Of a stretch of DNA of 64,000 nt, positions 9,229 through 17,677 are shown in pieces (the first letter of the stretch is position 1; each line of letters begins with the position of its first letter). The notes below the pieces were generated by a model, which searched no databases, was not told the origin of the DNA, and saw nothing but the letters and a program-made list of their open reading frames with translations. The DNA is from Anaerococcus vaginalis (lineage in GTDB: Bacteria; Bacillota; Clostridia; Tissierellales; Peptoniphilaceae), in the NCBI GenBank assembly GCA_018363915.1, contig JAGZMY010000009.1:1-64000 (forward strand), given 5' to 3'. A program made the translations under genes and the position numbers.

Positions 9229-9780
9229 CTATAGATCTGTAACTATCACTATGCTCATTTGCAAAGGACCATGAACACCAACTGTACTTACGCACTCTAT
9301 ATCTGCTGTCCTTGAAGGGCCTGTTATAAAACCTACATATTTTGGGAAAGGTTTTAATTCGGATAGTTTGTCAAACATATCATCATAACTTTCCACAATT
9401 GTTGAGCCTTTAACTATTCCTATATAATAATCTGGCATAATAGCCATAAGCCTAGCATCTACTTCATCACTTGCTTGTACAACAGAACCAAGCTCAGCCA
9501 CGCCATAAGCAACTTCTGTTATTCCGCCTTTAGCTGTTTCGCTGTTTAGTCTAATATGATCAGTATAAACTGTAATATCATTTTTTCTAAAAGCTTCAAC
9601 TACTCCTGTTTCTTTTGCAAGCTCTGTTTCCAACATACAAGTTGATTCTATTCCATTGTCCTTGTAAATATTTACAAGTGTCTCTGCTAAATCATTCTTA
9701 CTTGTTTTATAACAAGTACCATTAACACTTTCTAAATTTTTTGCAAAAGTGTCAAATAATTCTATTTTATTTTCTATCAT
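9229..9780 (-). CDS. LutC-like LUD-domain protein
   Basis: A 183-residue stand-alone LUD domain. The stretch GITEVAYGVAELGSVV and the C-terminal ITGPSRTADIECVSTVGVHG are hallmark LutC/LldG segments. It should be the third subunit of the lactate-oxidising complex encoded with the next gene, 26 bp downstream. It has no cysteine cluster and so is not itself an Fe-S protein. Confidence 0.9.
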   Translation of the reverse strand: MIENKIELFDTFAKNLESVNGTCYKTSKNDLAETLVNIYKDNGIESTCMLETELAKETGVVEAFRKNDITVYTDHIRLNSETAKGGITEVAYGVAELGSVVQASDEVDARLMAIMPDYYIGIVKGSTIVESYDDMFDKLSELKPFPKYVGFITGPSRTADIECVSTVGVHGPLQMSIVIVTDL

Positions 9781-9812
9781 TTACGACCTCTCATTTTTAT
9801 TTTTTACATATT

Positions 9813-10976
9813 CTAGTCATAGTCCATTACAACTCTAAGCTTGTTATCTCGCAAAGAAAATGAGCTTATTTTCCTTGAAGATATATTATCTGCCAACTTA
9901 AATCTTCTTTTATAATTTAAGTAAGAAACTTCTAAATCATTTCCTATTTTTCTAACTTCTACCTCCTCTTCTTTAGCATATTTCAAATCTATTACAATAA
10001 TCTTACTAGCTTTTTCTTCTATGATATAAAATGCTTTATCATTAACGAAAATATCTTCTAGTTTAAGATTTTTAAATATCTTATCATGCAACTTATTTAA
10101 GGCTTTTAACCCGATAACTTCATAATCTTGTAAGTGAATCTTAAAAACTTTTTTTTCTTTGAAAAATTCTTCTATTTTTATAATATTTGTTTTATCTTCA
10201 TCTAATAGATTTCCATAAGAAGATTGTTGAATTTCTTCTGGATATATCATATTAATAAACACGCAATCCGATAAAAATCCATACATATTTATAAGGCTAT
10301 AAGATCTAAAAGTTTCATTTGCTATAACTTTATTTGCTTTACTTATAAATCTGATTGTTGTTATATTTGGATTTTGTAATATACGTTCAAGTTCGTATAA
10401 TTTTTTTGATAAACTTATAAACTCATCAAATACTATATCTTTTGGTTTTTTAACGTCTGTTCTTTTTTCAATAAAGCTTCCAAAAATACTATTAAACTTC
10501 TTAACTAATGGTACTAATGAATCCGACAAATTATTAAACTTTTCTCCAGTTGATAGCAGGGATATTGTTTCACCACTAGGCCCACAATCAACAATCAAAA
10601 CATCAAACTTTCCTTCTTTATAAATTTCTAAAATTTTAAGTAGAGAAAATACATCATCAAATCCAGGAAGAAGTGACAACTCATCTAGCTGTATTTCTGT
10701 TGTTACACTTTCTTTTACAAGCTCTCTCATATAAGAGCTTATATTTCCCCACGCTTTTTTACTTTCTTTGATGGGATTAATCTCAAGTCCGTAAAGATTA
10801 TTTGCTATCTGCTTGGGACTATCATTTAATTTTTCTTCAAACAAATCACTTAAACTATGAGCAAGATCACTACTTATAACTAAAGTTTTATATCTTTTGG
10901 AAATATTTATAGCTGTTAGTGCTGAAATTGTAGTTTTTCCAACTCCACCCTTGCCAGTATTTATAATAATTCTCAT
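9813..10976 (-). CDS. ArsA/Get3-like ATPase (second of a tandem pair)
   Basis: A 387-residue P-loop ATPase of the ArsA/GET3 family. It starts with a deviant Walker A (NTGKGGVGKTT), has the SDLAHSLSDLF switch-I-like segment and a Walker B-like VLIVDCGPSGETI. The C-terminal 90 residues form a beta-rich tail. Its start overlaps the stop of the preceding paralogue (ATGA). The known family roles are arsenite-pump energising and tail-anchored protein targeting. No arsB or cysteine metal site is evident, so the client is unknown. Confidence 0.85.
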   Translation of the reverse strand: MRIIINTGKGGVGKTTISALTAINISKRYKTLVISSDLAHSLSDLFEEKLNDSPKQIANNLYGLEINPIKESKKAWGNISSYMRELVKESVTTEIQLDELSLLPGFDDVFSLLKILEIYKEGKFDVLIVDCGPSGETISLLSTGEKFNNLSDSLVPLVKKFNSIFGSFIEKRTDVKKPKDIVFDEFISLSKKLYELERILQNPNITTIRFISKANKVIANETFRSYSLINMYGFLSDCVFINMIYPEEIQQSSYGNLLDEDKTNIIKIEEFFKEKKVFKIHLQDYEVIGLKALNKLHDKIFKNLKLEDIFVNDKAFYIIEEKASKIIVIDLKYAKEEEVEVRKIGNDLEVSYLNYKRRFKLADNISSRKISSFSLRDNKLRVVMDYD

Positions 10977-12148
10977 ATCTTATCCTGTTTTACTTTTAAA
11001 TATATATAAAGCTCATCGTTATTTCGGACACATTTGTGAATATAAGAATCAATCAAAATATTGGGCAAGCTAATAATTCTTTTCATATCATCCACTCTAA
11101 TATTTATATCTGTCCCTTTTTTATAGATATCATAATCATGAATTTTTGAAATATTTATCCTCAATATATATCCATCATCGATTTTTTCATAACTATAACT
11201 TTCACAAATAGGTTTTATATCTAAAATTGAATCTTTAAAAGATAATTCCTCTGCAAATTTTTCTATATCCTCTAGAGTTATTAAATCTTTTTTCATCAAT
11301 TTTATTTTATAGACTGGCATATTATAAAAACAATCTTCAATCTCTTTTAAATGCTTTGACTGTATTTCTATTCTCTTTCTTACAAAATCACTCTTATCGT
11401 CATCAAAAAGTCTATTAACAAAAAATCCATCTACATTATAATCAAAAAGATTTAGGTAAGATAAATCTCTTTTACTTTCTTCTAAAACCATCTTCTCAGC
11501 CAATCCAACCAATCTAACCGTTGAAATCCTACTATCTTTTAAAATTTCCTCTAATTTTATAAGCCTTTTATAAATAATTTCAATTTCATCCAAAGATTGA
11601 TTATCTGGCAAGTTGATTTTATATTTGTATTTAGATACAGGCCTTAAAGTTCTAATTATTCCCTTACCTATTCCAAAAAATTTCTCCAAATACCACGAAA
11701 GCATTTCTGGTATTTTTAGATAAGCAAATGTAGATGCCGATGCTGGACAGTCCACTATTATATTTTCAAAATCAAACTGTTCGTATATATCCAATATTTT
11801 AAGCAATGACAATATATTAGCAATAAATGGCATATCAACACTTGAATTATAAGATACTTTTGAAAAATCTATTTTTCTAAACCTATCTGCAAAACCAGCC
11901 TTTATATCAGGAAATCTTTCCTCTAAAATTTTTGAACTATCAATTTCAAGAACAGACAAATTCTCACAGATTTTAGTAATCTCTCCGCCTATTTTTATTC
12001 CAAAAACATCTGATAAACTATGAGCTTGGTCTATACTGATTAAAATTGTATTTATATTTTTTTTTGCAGAAATAATAGCAGTAGCGCTTGATATAGTAGA
12101 CTTGCCAACACCGCCTTTTCCTGTGTACATAAAAATTTTTTTATTCAT
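10973..12148 (-). CDS. ArsA/Get3-like ATPase (first of a tandem pair)
   Basis: A 391-residue paralogue of the next gene: deviant Walker A (YTGKGGVGKST), SIDQAHSLSDVFG and Walker B IIVDCPASASTF. Catalytic motifs are intact in both copies, so the pair could act as a heterodimer, as ArsA's two halves do in one chain. It lies between the LrgAB transporter and the Lut genes in one run. A function in assembling or inserting a membrane or Fe-S component of this operon is only inference. Confidence 0.85.
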   Translation of the reverse strand: MNKKIFMYTGKGGVGKSTISSATAIISAKKNINTILISIDQAHSLSDVFGIKIGGEITKICENLSVLEIDSSKILEERFPDIKAGFADRFRKIDFSKVSYNSSVDMPFIANILSLLKILDIYEQFDFENIIVDCPASASTFAYLKIPEMLSWYLEKFFGIGKGIIRTLRPVSKYKYKINLPDNQSLDEIEIIYKRLIKLEEILKDSRISTVRLVGLAEKMVLEESKRDLSYLNLFDYNVDGFFVNRLFDDDKSDFVRKRIEIQSKHLKEIEDCFYNMPVYKIKLMKKDLITLEDIEKFAEELSFKDSILDIKPICESYSYEKIDDGYILRINISKIHDYDIYKKGTDINIRVDDMKRIISLPNILIDSYIHKCVRNNDELYIYLKVKQDKI

Positions 12149-12171
12149 TTAATTTCAAAATTCAAAAAAAT

Positions 12172-12915
12172 CTAACTTATAAAAAGCATTACAAAAAGTG
12201 GCATCAAAATAACTGTACAAATACCAGCTATAGCAATAGATAATCCACTCATAGCTCCTTCAACTTCTCCCATTTCTATAGCTTTTGATGTTCCCATCGC
12301 GTGGCTTGCCGTACCGATACCAATACCAATAGCTACAGAATCTTTTACTCTCATGATTTTCATAACTGTAGGTGCAAATATAGCTCCAACAGTTCCTCTA
12401 AGTATAACTGTTATTGCAGTAATTGCTGCATAAGTCTTAATGGTCACTTCATCTGCCCCAAATTTACCGATATATTCCTCAGTCAACGATTTTGCAATAG
12501 GAGTAGTTACTGATTGAGGCATCATTGACAAAGTCAAATTCTTATCAAATTTAAAAATCTTTGATAGGAAATAAGCAGACAAAATAGCAACAATAGACCC
12601 TACTATTACCCCTATTAAAATAGGAACAAGATTTGCCTTTAATCTATCTATATTTCTATACAAACTTACAACTAAAGCAACAGTAATTGGTGCTATCATA
12701 AATGATATGTACTTTCCACCCTTATTAAAATTATCATAACTAATACCAGTAATTTTCAAAAAAGCTATACAAAATATTATAGCAAGCAATAACGGATTAA
12801 AAAACGCTATTTTAGTTTTTTTACTAACCATCATTCCTATTCTAAACATAACTATGCTCAAAACAATTCCAAAAAAATCATTATCAGCTATATAAGTATT
12901 CAAAAATTCGCTCAT
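12172..12915 (-). CDS. lrgB: LrgB-like membrane protein
   Basis: A 247-residue membrane protein with about seven hydrophobic segments. LSMMPQSVTTPIA and the C-terminal GIGTASHAMGTSKAIEMGE are the family's signature regions. LrgB/CidB proteins work with a small LrgA partner. The Bacillus pair PftAB carries pyruvate, and the lactate-oxidising genes next door favour a pyruvate-type transport role here over the older holin-like model. Confidence 0.9.
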   Translation of the reverse strand: MSEFLNTYIADNDFFGIVLSIVMFRIGMMVSKKTKIAFFNPLLLAIIFCIAFLKITGISYDNFNKGGKYISFMIAPITVALVVSLYRNIDRLKANLVPILIGVIVGSIVAILSAYFLSKIFKFDKNLTLSMMPQSVTTPIAKSLTEEYIGKFGADEVTIKTYAAITAITVILRGTVGAIFAPTVMKIMRVKDSVAIGIGIGTASHAMGTSKAIEMGEVEGAMSGLSIAIAGICTVILMPLFVMLFIS

Positions 12916-12916
12916 A

Positions 12917-13264
12917 TTACTTCCTCACTTTTTGTACTATTTCTACAATTTTAGCAGTTACTGCCATAGTTATTAAGCAAGATATAGTCATAACCACAAG
13001 TATTTGTATTGCATTATCTTTAATTACATCAAATTGCACCATAAGACCAACACCAAGAGGAGTAAAAGTAAAAGCTAGAATAGAAGTTAGAAAATCTGAT
13101 GTTTCTCCAACATCCTCAACCTTTACAATCTTAAATAGCAAAGCAACAAACAAAAAAATCATACCAAAAACTGGTTCAGGTATTGGTAGCCCAGTTAATT
13201 TCTTAGCTACAAAACCTAGTAGCAAGAAAAAAATCAAATAACAAAATTCTTTAACATATTTCAT
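12917..13264 (-). CDS. lrgA: LrgA/CidA-like small membrane protein
   Basis: A 115-residue, four-helix membrane protein of the LrgA/CidA family with the typical TGLPIPEPVFGMI segment and FTPLGVGLM. It lies 1 bp upstream of lrgB and probably forms a complex with it. It is the first gene of the 11-gene run. AGGAGA precedes the ATG. Confidence 0.9.
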   Translation of the reverse strand: MKYVKEFCYLIFFLLLGFVAKKLTGLPIPEPVFGMIFLFVALLFKIVKVEDVGETSDFLTSILAFTFTPLGVGLMVQFDVIKDNAIQILVVMTISCLITMAVTAKIVEIVQKVRK

Positions 13265-13454
13265 AAAATCTCCTAAAAATACATTTTTCTTTTAAAAGCC
13301 CTATAAACTCTAAGCACAAATATATAAACTAAATATATATTTTTTTACTACCAAATATCTTTTTAAACTCCCACTTCCTTCCATAAACAACAGCTAAAAC
13401 TATTGTTTAATATAAAAAAATAGCTTATGTGTAATTTGTCGCAAAAATATTAAA

Positions 13455-13483
13455 ATTATAGGATCCATATAATTTCACCGCAA
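13455..13483 (-). promoter_or_regulatory. Promoter of the lrgAB-lut-men-fix operon
   Basis: On the minus strand, TTGCGG, a 17-nt spacer, then TATAAT. This predicts a leader of about 180 nt before lrgA. The leader has one hairpin (AAACAATAG / CTGTTGTTT) and a purine-rich stretch. I recognise no riboswitch class. Confidence 0.6.
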
Positions 13484-14080
13484 CAAAAATAAAATTAAAA
13501 AAATCCAAACTCTTGATATCGATTGCCGGGGTATTTAACCAATATTAAACTGTTTGGGTTTATAATAAATAATAATATAAATTAAGGACAAGAAAAATAA
13601 TCAAATAAAAATATACTTATCAAAATTAACAAACAAAACGTGTAAATGCTAACATCAATCAATAAAAAATTTAATATGTAATAGTAATGCTAAAATTATA
13701 TTCAATTATTTTCTATCCAGAAATATGTTTTTTTAAAGTATATCATAATTTTCTAAAAAAGAAAATGTTTTTTTAGCTTCAATACAGATTTGTTTTTTAA
13801 AATAATTATAAAAAAATATAACAAGTAATTACAATATTTCTCATCAATAAAACAAGAAAATTATTAGCCAAATACAAACGCCAATTTGTTTCATTTAACA
13901 TTGCATAAACACTTTTGATATATTATTTCACAATTTAAAAATATTCCATTAATCATTTTAAATTTTTAATACAAAATATTGAGCATTAAAATTTAAAATT
14001 ATATCATAAATTTAAAACACTTTAAAAATTAATAAATTAATCAAAAAAATACCCCCTTTGCAGATTTAATCTACAAAGAG
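13484..14080. other. Long AT-rich intergenic stretch
   Basis: Nearly 600 bp without a convincing gene on either strand. Apart from the possible cre site, I see only AT-rich sequence. Any remaining upstream regulators' sites for the lrgAB operon would lie here. Confidence 0.5.
13641..13654. promoter_or_regulatory. Possible CcpA (cre) site
   Basis: TGTAAATGCTAACA matches the relaxed cre pattern TGWNANCGNTNWCA except for one position. It lies about 160 bp upstream of the operon promoter, which is far for repression, so this is weak. Confidence 0.25.
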
Positions 14081-14084
14081 AGTA
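14048..14084 (-). terminator. Terminator of the polysaccharide operon
   Basis: Imperfect stem ATACCCCCTTTG / CAAAGAGAGTAT followed on the minus strand by a T-run. It resembles the terminator at 2698-2732. Confidence 0.7.
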
Positions 14085-14111
14085 TTTATAAATCTTAATT
14101 TAAAACACTAT

Positions 14112-14564
14112 TTACTTCTCATTTTTCAAAGCATTTCTTCTAACATAACCAATATTTCCATTAAAAGAAATTTTAGACCATTTTTGTCCATCAACTTTTA
14201 CGTTTTTGATTAAATTTACCTTTGAATTCTTTGGGATTTTTTCTATAATATTATCTTCATCTTCAAAAGGTTCTTTTCTAAAATCAGTTTTTGATGATAT
14301 TACAAATTCTTTTCCTATTCCTAAATTGCTATCTTCTTTTTCTTTTATATCTTCAGTACTTGATAGCTCATTTGCACTTTTTTTAATCAATTTTGTTAAT
14401 TTTTCAAGTTCTTCATCTTCATCATCTGAATAATCATAAGAAAAATCACTATCAAAAATTGTATTTACATCTACATTTTTACTTTGATAATTTTCTTTTT
14501 CTTCTTTACATGAACTCAAACTAATTAGAAGAACAAGAAGACATATAATTTTTTTGATTTTCAT
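14112..14564 (-). CDS. SH3-domain lipoprotein
   Basis: A 150-residue exported lipoprotein. The start at 14564 is set by GGAGG just upstream; the lipobox is LSSC. A long acidic linker follows, then a C-terminal bacterial SH3 domain (about residues 85-148) with TDFRKEP, IPKNSKVNLI and GNIGYVRRNALK. Such domains usually bind peptidoglycan peptides. It is the last gene of the polysaccharide operon and may hold or sense wall material at the membrane. Confidence 0.8.
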   Translation of the reverse strand: MKIKKIICLLVLLISLSSCKEEKENYQSKNVDVNTIFDSDFSYDYSDDEDEELEKLTKLIKKSANELSSTEDIKEKEDSNLGIGKEFVISSKTDFRKEPFEDEDNIIEKIPKNSKVNLIKNVKVDGQKWSKISFNGNIGYVRRNALKNEK

Positions 14565-14609
14565 CTTTTCCTCCAAAGTTTCTAATAGCTATTTTTCTAT
14601 AAATAAAAA

Positions 14610-15272
14610 CTATTTATTAAGATAGCTCTTATATAGATTTTTATCTACCTGCGCATGGGTCATCAATAAACCTATTATATTTGCATCAACTTCTTGTAAA
14701 TTTTTAATTGCCTTGTCAAGGTCTTCTTTTTTTGTATCATTGTATTTTACTGCCACAATAATACCATCACAATAAGTTGAAATTATTGATCCATCTGCCA
14801 ATAAATCAACCGGAGGCAAATTTATAAATATATAATCAAATTCTTTTGATAAATTTTCTATCAATTCTTTTATTTTTTTTGAATCTAGTATTTGAGTTGG
14901 ATTTGTTGGTCTTTGACCTGCCAATAAAATAAATAAATTTTCTTCTGTTTTATCTTTTAACAATAATTTTTCAACAGCAATTTCATCATTAAAATAATCT
15001 GTTAGCCCAAAATTTTTATCAGCTTTTATAATATTTCCTAATTTTGGCATTCTCAAATCAAAATCTAAAATAGCAACTTTTAGACAATCTTTGGCAAAAG
15101 TTTTAGCAAGATCATATAAAATTTCAATATTTTCCTCATTTGGATTTGAAGACGTCATGCCAATAACCTTACATTTGCTATAATTCTTGTTATATTTTAT
15201 AGCAGTTTTTATAGAATAAATAGACTCATCATATAAAGATGAATTATTTAAATATCCATTATTTTCTATCAT
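14610..15272 (-). CDS. CpsD/Wze-like BY-kinase homologue with degenerate ATP site
   Basis: A 220-residue homologue of the tyrosine autokinases that control capsule chain length with a Wzz/CpsC partner, encoded just upstream. Walker A' is kept (VAILDFDLRMP). The Walker A segment reads SSNPNEENIE where the family has a GEGKST-type loop, so the catalytic Lys is gone. Walker B reads YIFINLPPVD with Asn for Asp. The usual C-terminal tyrosine cluster is absent; only two Tyr lie near the end. It is probably a pseudokinase acting as a scaffold. Confidence 0.85.
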   Translation of the reverse strand: MIENNGYLNNSSLYDESIYSIKTAIKYNKNYSKCKVIGMTSSNPNEENIEILYDLAKTFAKDCLKVAILDFDLRMPKLGNIIKADKNFGLTDYFNDEIAVEKLLLKDKTEENLFILLAGQRPTNPTQILDSKKIKELIENLSKEFDYIFINLPPVDLLADGSIISTYCDGIIVAVKYNDTKKEDLDKAIKNLQEVDANIIGLLMTHAQVDKNLYKSYLNK

Positions 15273-15273
15273 C

Positions 15274-15912
15274 TTATTCTCCTTTTGCCTTATCTGGAAT
15301 TATTCCTATCAAAGGAATATCATAATATTCTTTCATTTCATCAGCACTTTTAATTCTTGTATCAGTTATATCTTTTACTATTACATAAATTACACTAATA
15401 AAAAATCCAAGAAAAATACCAATAGCTGTATTTTTTTTAATGTTTGATGAAATAGGGTTTTTAGGAACTCTAGCCTTATCAGAAATTAAAATTTTATTTT
15501 TATTAAGTTTTCCAATTGTGTTTTTTAATTCAATAGCAGTTTGATTAGCAATATCAGCTGCTCTTTCTGGAACTGTATCTTTAACTTTTATATTTATCAT
15601 TCTAGAGCTAGGATCTGGTTCAACAACAACCTTATTCAAATATTCATCATAAGTCATGTCTAAATCTAATTTTTTTATAATATCAGATACAAAAACATTA
15701 GATTTTGTAAGATTTGCATAAGTTGCATTTAAATTGCTATCAGTTGCTTTTGATATCATAATCATAGTTGATGTTTCATAAGTTGGAGTTGACATAAATT
15801 TAGTTATTCCAAAAAAAGAAGCACCAAAAATTAGACAAGCCAAAAATATTATATGAATATTTTTTATAATCTCCTTACATAATTCTATAATATCTATTTC
15901 TTTTTCATTCAT
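15274..15912 (-). CDS. Wzz/CpsC-like chain-length determinant
   Basis: A 212-residue membrane protein with two transmembrane helices, near residues 20-40 and 163-182, flanking an extracytoplasmic Wzz domain. The segment RVPKNPISSN before the second helix is typical of this family. It would set the polymer length of the surface polysaccharide and normally activates the CpsD-like partner encoded next. Confidence 0.87.
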   Translation of the reverse strand: MNEKEIDIIELCKEIIKNIHIIFLACLIFGASFFGITKFMSTPTYETSTMIMISKATDSNLNATYANLTKSNVFVSDIIKKLDLDMTYDEYLNKVVVEPDPSSRMINIKVKDTVPERAADIANQTAIELKNTIGKLNKNKILISDKARVPKNPISSNIKKNTAIGIFLGFFISVIYVIVKDITDTRIKSADEMKEYYDIPLIGIIPDKAKGE

Positions 15913-15974
15913 TTTATTTTTCCTTTCTATACTAATAACTTTTTATAATACTTTATAAAAAATAAGATTTACAT

Positions 15975-17660
15975 TTAAAATAGGTATTTGTACGAACCTA
16001 TCAAACTAAGAACTAATGTTTTTTCTATTGTATTTCCCGAATTATACAAAAAATTAATATCTTTATATAATTGCTCATAATTTTTCAAACACTCTTTATT
16101 TGATTGAAAATAATCATCCATAAACCCTTTTAGCTTTTGATTATTATCATACCAATAGTCAAATGGATTCATATCATTTCTTTTACTATACTTAGATTTC
16201 ATTTTGTTCATAAGCAAACCTTTTATAGTATCTAACTTATATTCTTTCCCATTTATTTTTATTCCACGCATAGATGAAATTTTTACTCCATTGTGTGGAT
16301 ATTTGGTTGCATCTTTAAATTTACTTATTACCCAAGAGTAATAAATATTATGCTTAAACCTAAATTCAAAAGGAAGTGAAAAACAAAATTCGGCAAAATC
16401 TACATCCATGAAAGGAGACATTCCTTCCCCATATTCTTTTATAGATGTTGAATATCCTAAACATGCACCATTTATTGCTCTATTCCTAAACATCCCTTCT
16501 TCATAACTTGTATCTTTTATATTAGAAGATATTCTGTTAAGTAATTTTGTCGAATAAGCTCCATCGCCTAAAGCATATTTTTTATTTTTATAATCTAAAG
16601 ATTTATTAAAGCTACCTGGAATTACATCACCTATAACACCTGTATGTATTATTCCAATTTCACTTGTATTAATAGCATTTAAAAAAGTATTAAATTGTGA
16701 TGCCCATGGATAATAAATTAAACCATCTGCAATTTTTATAGAACTATCAAGGTTAAATAAATCCAATCCATTATCTAAATTTTTATATAACCACTCATAT
16801 TTTAAATCACTTGCCATTTTTGGACAATACTTATAATCATTTGATTTACTATCAGAATAAGTGTATGTCAATACATTTTCTACACCCAATCTTCTTAAAG
16901 AATAAGCAACTATTCTGCAATCTAAACCTGCACTTAATGGTACAATATTCCTATATCCATATTCTTCGTTTTTATTAACTTGCATTTCAACAGCATTCAA
17001 AAACAAAGAATCTAATTTTTTTATAGCTTCATCTTTATTAATTTTCTTCTCTTCAAAAACCCAATCATGATATGAACTTATTTCTATATTATTAGAATAA
17101 ACCAGCTTTGAACCTGCTTCTAGTCTCTTTACATCTTCCACCAAAGTATTATCTTCTAACATATAAGCATAAGATATTAAAGAATATGCTCCGTCCATAT
17201 TTAATTTATAATCAATATTATTAAGTTTTAAATTTTCAACTAATTCATTTAACCTTGTACTAATCAAAAAAACATCATTGTTCTTGTAATATAACAAAGG
17301 AATGTTAGACCAGTGGTCAGTATATGCTACTAATTTATCTTTTTTTAAATCATATAATACTATGACAAAATTTCCTCTTAATTTATTTATAAATTCATCT
17401 AGTTTTCCGTTGTTATACTCTGATATTATACAATCTTTAAAATCATTTTTATTATATTCATTAATGATTTTTTCTTTATTTAAAATTACACCATCAACCA
17501 AGATAATTGTTCCATCAATTCTTGTTATAAATTTATCATTATAAAACTTGCCATTACTTGCTAGGCAAAAATATTTTTCATCTAGATTTATACAATTTAT
17601 ATTTTTTTTCTTATTTGTTTCTTTTAATTTTTTAATATTTAATCCTATAAACAGTCCCAT
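15975..17660 (-). CDS. Asparagine-synthase-like amidotransferase of polysaccharide locus
   Basis: A 561-residue protein with an AsnB layout: an N-terminal Ntn-glutaminase-like domain and a C-terminal ATP-pyrophosphatase domain with the PP-loop variant PLSAGLDCR at 241-249. Position 2, the glutaminase nucleophile Cys in AsnB (MCGI), is Gly here (MGLF), so glutamine hydrolysis in this domain is unlikely. Related proteins in O-antigen clusters (WbpS type) amidate uronic acid sugars. The diacetamido-uronic acid made by this locus is a good candidate substrate. Confidence 0.75.
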   Translation of the reverse strand: MGLFIGLNIKKLKETNKKKNINCINLDEKYFCLASNGKFYNDKFITRIDGTIILVDGVILNKEKIINEYNKNDFKDCIISEYNNGKLDEFINKLRGNFVIVLYDLKKDKLVAYTDHWSNIPLLYYKNNDVFLISTRLNELVENLKLNNIDYKLNMDGAYSLISYAYMLEDNTLVEDVKRLEAGSKLVYSNNIEISSYHDWVFEEKKINKDEAIKKLDSLFLNAVEMQVNKNEEYGYRNIVPLSAGLDCRIVAYSLRRLGVENVLTYTYSDSKSNDYKYCPKMASDLKYEWLYKNLDNGLDLFNLDSSIKIADGLIYYPWASQFNTFLNAINTSEIGIIHTGVIGDVIPGSFNKSLDYKNKKYALGDGAYSTKLLNRISSNIKDTSYEEGMFRNRAINGACLGYSTSIKEYGEGMSPFMDVDFAEFCFSLPFEFRFKHNIYYSWVISKFKDATKYPHNGVKISSMRGIKINGKEYKLDTIKGLLMNKMKSKYSKRNDMNPFDYWYDNNQKLKGFMDDYFQSNKECLKNYEQLYKDINFLYNSGNTIEKTLVLSLIGSYKYLF

Positions 17661-17677
17661 TTAAACCTCCATTACTA

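Noticed and set aside
13265..13448. Riboswitch in the lrgA leader
   Set aside because: Only one weak hairpin and no known aptamer signature.
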